From assembly GCA_023053685.1 (NCBI GenBank), contig JALIGW010000005.1:28012501-28076500 (forward strand): DNA of 64,000 nt, given 5' to 3'. Origin of the DNA: Diadophis punctatus similis (Eukaryota > Chordata > Lepidosauria > Squamata > Dipsadidae). The position numbers and the translations under genes are program-made. This document shows, piece by piece, positions 56,353 through 64,000 of this stretch (positions are counted from its first letter, which is position 1; each line of letters opens with the position of its first letter). Under the pieces are notes generated by a model. The model was not told the DNA's origin. It saw nothing but the letters and a program-made list of their open reading frames with translations, and did not search any database.

Positions 56353-56898
56353 AGAGCCATTTTGATGCAGTGGTTAAAGTATCAGGCTAGAAACTGGGAG
56401 ACCCTGAGTTCTAGTTCTGCCTTAGGCACAAAGTCAGCCAGTCCTTTTCCCTCAGGCCTAAGCAGTAGTGGGTTCCTGCCAGTACGGTTAATAGCTGTTG
56501 TTCGGCGCAGAGCCGAAGACGCTGCTGCCGTTCGTGGCTTGGGGGCTTTTCCCGGGCGCTGCCGCCGCCCGCATTAACGCCGCCAATTGCGTTCTTTTGC
56601 CCTCTGCGCATGCGCAAAGCATTCTACATGCGCAGAGGGCAAAAGAACGCAATTGGCGGCGTCCATGCGGGCCGGGAAAGCGCCCGGGGAAAGCTCCCGC
56701 GCCGCGAACGGCAGCAGCGTCTTCGGCTCTGCGCCGAACAACAGCTATTAACTGTACCGGCAGGAACAGGCAAGAACCCACCTCTGGGCCTAAGGAGCAG
56801 GCAATGGCAAAGCACTTCTGAAAAACCTTGCCAAGAAAATTGCAGGGACTTGTCCAGCCACTCTCAAAGAATTGGCCATGATTGAAATGGAAGGAAAA
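56353..56898 (+). mobile_element. MIR-like SINE split by a MITE
   Basis: The head 56353-56462 (GATGCAGTGGTTAAAGTATC, CTAGAAACTGGGAGACCCTG) continues at 56787-56898 (AGCAGGCAATGGCAAAGCAC, CTTGCCAAGAAAATTGCAGG) to an A-rich tail. The interruption is the hAT MITE 56463-56786. Confidence 0.75.
56463..56786. mobile_element. GC-rich foldback hAT MITE, TSD GGCCTAAG
   Basis: A 324-bp long palindrome: CAGTAGTGGGTTCCTGCCAG at the left, AAGAACCCACCTCTG at the right, with arms of about 150 bp (AGCTGTTGTTCGGCGCAGAG; CTCTGCGCCGAACAACAGCT) around CGCAAAGCATTCTACATGCG. Exact GGCCTAAG flanks (56455-56462, 56787-56794). Open frames on both strands over 56488-56885 are mirror images of the palindrome. Confidence 0.93.
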
Positions 56899-58495
56899 AA
56901 ATTATTCTTAGCGAGGAGATAATCAGTGCAGCTTCTGTAGAGGGTCTGCACAGATTTCTATATGTATCTACCGTATATAAATATATGTGGGTATGTTTGT
57001 GCTAATATTTTTTTTTATTCTTTATTTCATTGCAAGGGGCTTTCCCCATTGCTGAGTTGAAGAGCTATCTACAGTACTTATCCTTTGATCAACAGAAAAT
57101 TATATTGGCATAAACTTTGCATCCCATTTCTGACCCTTATGCTGCCTCTATTATCTATGAGGCACCTGAATCTCTTCCATGTTTCAAGGGTAACACATCC
57201 TAACAAATGTTATGAATCTCAAGGCTGCTCTTGGGTAGCATTACAATGAAAGGAAAACAGTATTTTAAGACCAGGACAACGTAGGTCTCCTTCACTTTTA
57301 GATGTGGATCAGAAGAAAGCTATATCTTGGACAAGAAAGAAAAATTATGCCACCAGGGAAGGCTTGTGCTATGGTTTGATGCAAGTGTGACCTAATATGT
57401 ACATGACCTCCCACCACCAAGAAGGAATAGCTATCATTCTTGGTGGAATTATGATTGTTTTATATCTTACTTCCACAAAGGCCAAAGTCCCCAAACACTT
57501 AGCCTAGAAAGAACCTAATAAAATGTTAAGAGGGGCAATTTTTAATTTGCCTTTTTTAATGTGTTGATATTTCTGATGCATCCTCTGCTATTGGATCCTC
57601 AGCCACAGAATTTGTAATTCAAAATGAAAGAGAACAACACCAGCTTGCTAATTTTCTGCCTAGATATGGAACTTTCTGAAAGATGGCTAGGGCAGATACC
57701 ATTCTATTTTTTAAACATATGTATCAGATTATCAGTCAACCATGTTTTGATGCTGGCTAGTCATGGATTCTCATAGCTGTGTAAACTGTGAAGTGGGCAT
57801 TGGGAGAAGGGAAAGTAATCCAAACTTTCTGTTTTTCCTTTGTGCTTTGTTTACTGAGTCTAAACTAAGAAGATGTTTAGTTTAGATTCTTACAGGAAAG
57901 TTCTCACAGGAGCTGCTGCAAATGGTAGTGTCAATATCAGACACCAGACTGGCATAATAGATGGAGTTAAAAGCCACTAGAGAAGATTCTGGGAAAAGAA
58001 ACAGAGCAATGAAGGAGCTGGATTACAGCTAAAGGCACTACAGTGGCTAAGTGACAGCTCTAGTGGCTGTTGAAGGTAGGATATTGGACTGTTGGTTTTT
58101 ATCCAGGATAACATTGGCTGTTAAACTTAAAAATAACCTGAACTAATTAGGTTTATGGGATTCAGGATAAATCTGGCATAAGATTTACTGAAACATTTGA
58201 GGGCATGCTCTGAGAACAAGAGAGCTGAAGGAGTACATTACAACATTGTGAGCAAATGTAGCTAGGTAACTCCAGGCTTTGGCTGAGATCGAACACCGTG
58301 GAAAATAAGATAAAACATTTACCTGTCAAAATGATCAGGCACTCATCTGTGATCTCTTCAGTTGAAAATGGATGATACCACACTGGTTAATTATGTAAGC
58401 CTTTTTTTAGACCCAGAATGATGAAAAGAATTAGGACTAGTTATTAGACCTGGGGAGGTGTGCATGCATGTGAAGAATGCAGGTATGTTAACAGA
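56899..58495. other. Intergenic, nothing recognised
   Basis: No open frame with coding character. The reverse frame 58162-58383 has no domain. Confidence 0.5.
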
Positions 58496-58499
58496 ACAA

Positions 58500-58621
58500 C
58501 AGGATTGGAAGGGACCTTGGAGGTCTTGTAGTTCAACCCCTGCTCAAGCAGGAGACCTTTTCCCATTTCAGACAAATGGTTGTCCAATCTCTTCTTAAAA
58601 ACCTCTAGTGATGGACCAGTC
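58500..58621 (-). mobile_element. CR1 LINE 3' fragment, interrupted by a MITE
   Basis: GGATTGGAAGGGACCTTGGA, TTCAACCCCTGCTCAAGCAG and TTTCAGACAAATGGTTGTCC are the CR1 3' region in reverse, as at 13439-13562. The CR1 sequence stops at the left target duplication of the next MITE. Confidence 0.75.
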
Positions 58622-58962
58622 CAGGGGTGGGTTCCACTTACCTTCGCCACCGGTTCGCATCGTGACGTTTCGCGCGTGCACGTCCCCTCGTGCGATTTGG
58701 CTTCCGTGCATGCTCAGAAGCAGGAATGAGCCCGAAACAGAGCTGAGGATCTCATCAGCTGTGCTTCGGGCGAAGAAATAAAGGTCAGAATTCACCCGCG
58801 GCCGGGCAGGAGGGCCCTTTTTCAAGCTGCGGAAGGGGAAAAATTTGCACAAAATCCAAACAAAAGATGGCGGTGTGCATAGACCGGCACCGACAGTGAT
58901 GTCACCAGCAGGTCGCTACCAGTTCGGGCGATCCGGTCCGAACCGGGAGGAACCCACCCCTG
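58622..58962. mobile_element. hAT-type MITE, 341 bp
   Basis: Starts CAGGGGTGGGTTCCACTTAC, ends GGAACCCACCCCTG (perfect 14-bp inverted termini apart from length). Flanks GACCAGTC (58614-58621) and GACCAGCC (58963-58970) match at 7 of 8. It is inserted at the edge of a CR1 fragment. Confidence 0.88.
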
Positions 58963-58970
58963 GACCAGCC

Positions 58971-60300
58971 ATTGTATTATATATTATCATATCATATATC
59001 ATATCAATCATATTATTATGCTATTAGATTCCACCATATTATGTTAATATAGCTTTTACTTAGAATGTCTGGAAAACAAACACATGTCTGGAGAAAAAAA
59101 ATGCAAAGCACATTGTCTAGCTAAGCTTCATTAGGGAAGAGAGGGAAATGTCTGATAAAGATTGGAAAAAATTAATGAAGTCGAAAAATGAAAGTACTTG
59201 TCTAGTCTGATGAGAGTTGGGTTATATCCAAGTTGATTATTTATGTCTTTCTAAACTTGCATCTGAAAATTGTGTGGTTTGGCCCTTCCCAATCAAATAA
59301 AATCTCTGTATCCAAGCATCCCCAGTGACAACATCATATCTCCCTTGTGGGGATCAACATGCCCTATATTACTTTTATGCAGTATCTGGAGGTAAAATAA
59401 GAGGGAAAACACCATTCTAGATGGAGCATCTACAGTTATTTCAGGCTGCTTCAGCAGTGGATGGACATGAGATACAGCTGGTGGCATATGGAAATGTCCT
59501 CTGGAAACTGTTAGCAAGTCATCCTTATATCTGGGGAAGAAGGATGTGAGGGATTTGCCCTAAGACATTGTATCATATGCAATCACTTTATTAAAATATT
59601 TGGGGACATACACTGTACAAGAGAAGAAAGATGGGATAATTAGGCTCCATCCTTAACAAAAAAAGGAAATGGAAAAAAGATTATTTAAATTAAGTTTGTG
59701 TGTCTTTGTATATGTCGTACACAGAGATAACACAAATATTTACTACTTTGGTTACAAGCATTCGCAATTCAGTTCCTCTGCTATAGATGCAATCACTTCA
59801 AAACCTAGAAACACCAAAAGCGGAACATCATTTCTGTTTTTAAACAAATGATTACATTGTAGGAATTCTGCCTCATCTGGTGCTCATGCTCATGATATTA
59901 ATTACTATCCGCTATGTGATTTGTAAATAAGGACCATCTGTGTGAACTATTGAAACCATTAGCTCTCTAATAAAGACAAAGGGAGAAGCAAAAATGGATA
60001 TAGAATGAGAACAGAGTTGGGTTAAAAACTTGACTGCGGATTGAAATAGCGACAAGGGAGATACAACAAAATAAGATGTTAGGCCTAGGGAATAATGTGA
60101 GCAAAAGACTCTCTGATCTCGACCTTGTTGTAAAGCAGAACCATATGGCTACCCTCTCATAAAGCACTGACTCATTGCATTACAAAGAAAATATTTAACA
60201 GAGCAACAGGACTAAATGATAGAAGTAATTGAGCCAAACTACAGTTTTTATTAAACCTTCATGTCATTGCAAACCTCACCTGGGTTTAGAAGGTAAACAT
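58971..60300. other. Intergenic, AT-rich, nothing recognised
   Basis: A short ATATCAT-rich tract lies at 58978-59012. No frame with domains. Confidence 0.5.
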
Positions 60301-60359
60301 GGTCAAGCCACTTAAATACTCGAATGAGTCTGGTAGCAGTTCTTCTAACACATTTTAGG

Positions 60360-60682
60360 TGTGTGGAAGTGCTCCCCTGCCCTGCAGAGCACAACAGCCC
60401 AGCGGGGGGAGGGGAGAGATGGCCCAGCAGAAGTGCCCCTATTGGCGAGTTGGACGGTGGAGAAACGTGGTCTGGCTCTCGCAGCGGAATGCACCGCTTT
60501 CTGTTTCCTGTGCCTTCCCGATCTCAGCTCTTTCAGCAAGAGCTATATCTTATAAGTGGGTTCCACTTACCTTGGCCACCAGCCACCAGTTTGTATCACA
60601 ATGTTTCGCGCGCATAGCTGGCTGGAGAATTCTGGGAGTTGAAGTCCACAAGTCTTAAAGTTGCCAAGTTTGGAGACCCCTG
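60360..60682. repeat. GC-rich patch plus chimeric MITE remnants
   Basis: 60360-60550 is a GC-rich segment of unknown origin. 60554-60616 matches the left end of the 58622 MITE (GTGGGTTCCACTTACCTTGG, CGCG). 60617-60682 matches the right arm of the 21192 foldback MITE (GGAGTTGAAGTCCACAAGTC, TTTGGAGACCCCTG). Open frames on both strands here are composition artefacts. Confidence 0.6.
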
Positions 60683-60685
60683 CCT

Positions 60686-60903
60686 TTCCTTGTCAGAAAG
60701 TTGCAAAAGGTGATCATAAGGCTCGGGGTCACTGCAACCGTCATAAATATGAGTCAGTTGCCAAGCATTTGGATTTTGATCAGGTAACCATGGGAATGCT
60801 GCAAATGTCGTAAGTGTGAAAACGACCATAAGTCACTTTTTTCAGTGCCATTGTAACTTTGAACGGTCACTAAACGAACTGTTGTAAGTCAAGGACTACA
60901 TGT
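60686..60903. repeat. TIR-MITE family, right-hand part
   Basis: GTCAGAAAGTTGCAAAAGGTG to GTTGTAAGTCAAGGACTACATGTA, matching the second half of 51326-51710. It abuts the MITE remnant. Confidence 0.7.
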
Positions 60904-62072
60904 ACATACTGGAATTATAGAACTTCAAATGGTCAATATGTGATCATACTTTGGTTGAACTTTGGTTGAACAATGTCAGTGACAGTACAATATTAAATTG
61001 TATATATTTACATGGTGGTGATTGGACATGGACTTTATTTTATTTTGATTTCTTTTATTATCTCACTGATCCTTTGATCTATAGTTCATTTAATTGACAA
61101 TTGCCTACTTTTACACTCATTTCTGCTTGATCATATGTCCCTTTTTGCATCCCCGTGACCTCTGGATGCTTGGTCCATGAAATGAAGTCAAGTCAAATCA
61201 AGCTCATCGTGGGCCCATCCCTTGGACTTGCTGGCTGGGAATTTTGTGAATTGTGAATTGAAATATAGTGCACAACTGGAAGTACCAAACGAAGTACTAT
61301 TTCGCAGGCTTTTAATGCATTACACTTTTGCTTTTGTTGCTTTTTTGGGGCAAAACTGACACAGATTGACTTCCAAGGAAGATGAAACTTCTGACAATTT
61401 TACTCTGAAGCTTTTCTCTCACTTCATTTCTATGATTTTAAAAGCGGAGAGATGTCTTATATTTTATGTACAAAAGACAAAACAAACTGCTTCTCAAAAG
61501 ATGTTGATTATATGAATCATTGAATAGTTGTATAGAAGTACAGGGTTTTCTGGTCTTGGGCATAGATTTTGGATGAGATGTCTCTTTAAATAAACCCTTT
61601 GCTGTTCCATTTTGCAAGTTAGAGATGCCTTTTGTGTGAGAAGAGTGTTGGTAAATCAAGTCTGAAGTGTATTTGATTGTTGCATAATATGCCTGATTTT
61701 GATAGCATGATACAAGTGGAATAGGCAATATTGTAATGTTACTGAATCATACAAAACCACTAAGCCCTCAATGTCAACAACAATGTTCAACTTATCAAAA
61801 TATAGCTGATAAAAGCTATAGTAGCAAGGCAAATGTGCTTTCTTTTTTCTTTTTTTCTTTTTTTTTGGTATATGTTTTATTTACAGTTTTCCTTTAACAA
61901 CCAGCATATTTTGTGGACAGTGTAATGACTGGGTCAATACATTTTTTTACACAGTGCTAACAATAATAATACAATTACATATACATAGTTTTTATCTTCC
62001 AACTTCTGACCTTAATGTGCTCATTATAATTATATTTTTATGTATCAATATATGTAATACTATTTTAGCACT

Positions 62073-62316
62073 TAGCAATAGCACCTAGACTTATATACCG
62101 CTTCATAGTGCTTTACAGCCCTCTCTAAGCGGTTTACAGAATTCACCATATTGCCCCCAACAATCTGGGTCCTCATTTTACCGACCTCAGATGGATGGAA
62201 GGCTGAGTCAACCTTGAGCCGGTGAGCTTTAAACAGCTGAAGAGCTGAACTGCTGAACTAGCAGTCGCTGAAATTGGTTGCAGTGCTGCTTTTAACCATT
62301 GCGCCACCTCGGCTCC
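62073..62316 (-). mobile_element. tRNA-derived SINE (family A)
   Basis: Runs from tail TAGCAATAGCACCTAGACTT to head TTGCGCCACCTCGGCTCC. The B box region is duplicated or expanded (GAACTGCTGAACTAGC). It is inserted in the degenerate tandem repeat described next. Confidence 0.88.
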
Positions 62317-62993
62317 TTGGGAAAAGTACAAATTTTCCCAATATGTACTTATTTCCCACCCATCCCACTTGTTGGAGTTCTTCCATATTCACCTCTTTAT
62401 CTTTAAACAGTACTATTCCCTCTTTATGGTACTTTATCGCTTTCTCCAAAAATATATTTAAACATCAATTACATTTCTCCATACAATGTGTTTGTTGACC
62501 CCTGTTAAATCACCAGTATTTTAATATTTTAAGTATTACTCAAGTTCCATCATATTTCCAATATCTCAGTTTTCTATAAACACCAATAAAACCAATTGTT
62601 AATAAAATTTAATCGGTCCTGGGATTATATCTCTAAATCCCCTGAATTTGTAATCCTTAAAAGCTATAGATTCCAATTTTTTTCACACTGTTAATCATAA
62701 TTATACCTTTAGATATGCCTAATTACAGTCTTCCACCTCCTAACCTTAGTATATTTGTGGTTATAATAAATTCTATTATATATCTACATATATGTTACTA
62801 TTTTCCCCATTTATACTTTCTATTAGTTTTGAATACAATCACAGTATTACAAAATATTATGTCTCTATCCATCATCTCTCAGCCTTTTTAGAATTTCATC
62901 ATTTATTGACTTTTTGGTTATTCTTTTATATTTCTCTCTTGGGATCCTGTATTTTTTCTAACATTTTTACATAGACTGAATGCTCCTTCTGTC

Positions 62994-63386
62994 TTACCCC
63001 TTATCTCCTTCTGCTGCATCATTTGGATGCCCATCCATAATCCTTTCATTATTTTTGGGAAGTCTTCCTTTCTTTTCTCTGCTATTGTAAGCTCTTAAGG
63101 AATTATCTATTCGCTTCTTAGTATTTATTATTATTGCCTTTTCATTGTTTTTATTTTTTTGTGGCTTATTTTGGTTTGTCTCCTCCACCACTCCTTCTGA
63201 TTTCTCATCTGTCTTATGAATATTTTGTTCATCTTTTCCCACCATTTGTTGAGGGTCTTCTACACTCACTTCTTTATCTTTGGACAATCCCAACATCTCC
63301 TTATGATTCTTTGTCACACTTTCATAAAAACTTTTAGCCATCATTAACATTTCTTCATAAAACTTTATTGTCTCCTGCTGAGTCAT
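62994..63386 (-). pseudogene. Lys/Glu-rich ORF, possible LINE ORF1 start
   Basis: A 130-codon frame begins MTQQETIKFYEEMLMMAKSF with heptad-like spacing at residues 1-50, then a polar Asn/Lys-rich segment. I do not recognise the family. It lies inside the tandem duplication and has a shorter relative at 62258-62449 on the same strand. Confidence 0.3.
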
Positions 63387-64000
63387 TTTGTACCAGATTA
63401 ATATATTAAAAATTACTCAATATGTCTCTAATATTCCAGTGTTCCAATATCTAAAAACTCCTAAAAAGTCAATTATTAATAAAATTTATCAATCCCAAAA
63501 TTGTTCCTCCAAGTCTCCTAGTTTTCTAGTTCCTAAAAGCTATAAATTTATACTTTACAGTCTTTATAGTTTCCAGTTTACACCTTCCCAATTGTCCAAA
63601 TTTTAAAGTCTTATTTGTCTTTTCTTCTTTTTCTCTTTCTTTTTTCCTCCCCCCCTTTCTTTCTCTTTTCTTCTTTTGCCTCGTAGGATGATCTATCAAA
63701 TACTGTTAGTTAATCAAATCTAGCTTGGCCCACCAGGTTTCCTCAAATCTGTCAAATCTACCTTTCAATGAACAGTTCAATAAAGTTTTGATATTTATAG
63801 TTCAGTTTACTTTAAAAATCTTCAAACAGCTCAGTAAATATTTCCAAATCGCCTTCTAAGGTAAAGTCAAGGTCAAATAGTCATCCAGGTGTTGTTTGCT
63901 TTCTCTTTGATTTTTAGTCTTTGATCCTTTTCCATAAATCCAATTGCCGCTTTCTTACTATTTGGAGATTGTTTTTTATAATTTTTAACTTGGGTTAAAT

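Larger units (their letters stand above)
61860..64000 (-). repeat. Degenerate tandem duplication, probable LINE 5' region
   Basis: Two related units follow each other: TTCTTCCATATTCACCTCTTTATCTTT at about 62380 matches TTCTACACTCACTTCTTTATCTTT at about 63257, and TTAATAAAATTTAATCGGTC (62601) matches TTAATAAAATTTATCAATCC (63475). Reverse-strand frames read MEKAIKYHKEGIVLFKDKEV (62258-62449) and the homologous NHKEMLGLSKDKEV (in 62994-63386). Charged, coiled-coil-like protein, so a retroelement ORF1 or 5' leader is likely but unproven. It runs off the window. Confidence 0.45.

Noticed and set aside
56362..56885. Cluster of six open frames suggesting a small gene
   Set aside because: Mirror-image frames of a palindromic MITE with an exact 8-bp target duplication.
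45242..64000. GRK5 exons on the reverse strand
   Set aside because: Expected from synteny, but no reverse frame matched GRK kinase or C-terminal motifs I could recognise. It may lie beyond the window.

Overview
The window is vertebrate nuclear DNA, almost certainly from a squamate reptile and probably an advanced snake. Two genes, both on the + strand, can be reconstructed exon by exon from splice sites and protein similarity. The first is the 3' end of TIAL1 (TIAR RNA-binding protein): three coding exons at 962-3451, then an AT-rich 3' UTR. The second is a complete five-exon RGS10 (regulator of G-protein signalling 10): coding bases 26220-45167, 181 codons plus stop, with its first coding exon in a CpG-rich promoter island. 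Tandem, same-strand TIAL1 then RGS10 is the order known on human 10q26, so this is conserved synteny. I found no other host protein gene and no tRNA, rRNA or CRISPR. Most open frames of 60-170 codons here lie in transposable elements or AT-rich noise.

The rest is a dense layer of transposable elements. The snake assignment rests on it: tRNA-derived SINEs including a Sauria-SINE-type copy, CR1 and CR1-L3/Rex-type LINE 3' ends (one running into a CCTAT microsatellite), L2 and L1 LINE fragments, and many small hAT-type MITEs. Ten MITE insertions still show their 8-bp target-site duplications (TSDs).

Region by region: 1-7650 holds TIAL1 exons, 3' UTR and AT-rich sequence. 7650-26000 is intergenic, with SINEs, a compact DIRS-like element (8042-9431), a CR1-L3-type LINE end, a nested MITE (20714-21710) and decayed L2 sequence (23420-25110). 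25780-26500 is the RGS10 CpG island and exon 1. 26269-45020 is RGS10 introns, carrying a 1.5-kb long-inverted-repeat element with 9-bp TSDs (32786-34318), a 5'-truncated L1 with 15-bp TSDs (35301-37355), an L2 3' end, and long TA and CT microsatellites. 45168-64000 is downstream intergenic DNA with more MITEs, SINEs, LINE pol relics and a degenerate tandem duplication at the right edge.

The most notable structures are: (1) the DIRS-like element, whose inverted ends and a junction-like internal complementary region can be matched base for base; (2) the 32786-34318 foldback with 84-bp tandem units that keep 28-residue repeat frames open; (3) the set of hAT MITEs with intact TSDs, some nested in SINE, L2 or another MITE; (4) an overlapping upstream ORF at the RGS10 start. 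I see no new coding system. The novelty candidates are mobile-element architectures.
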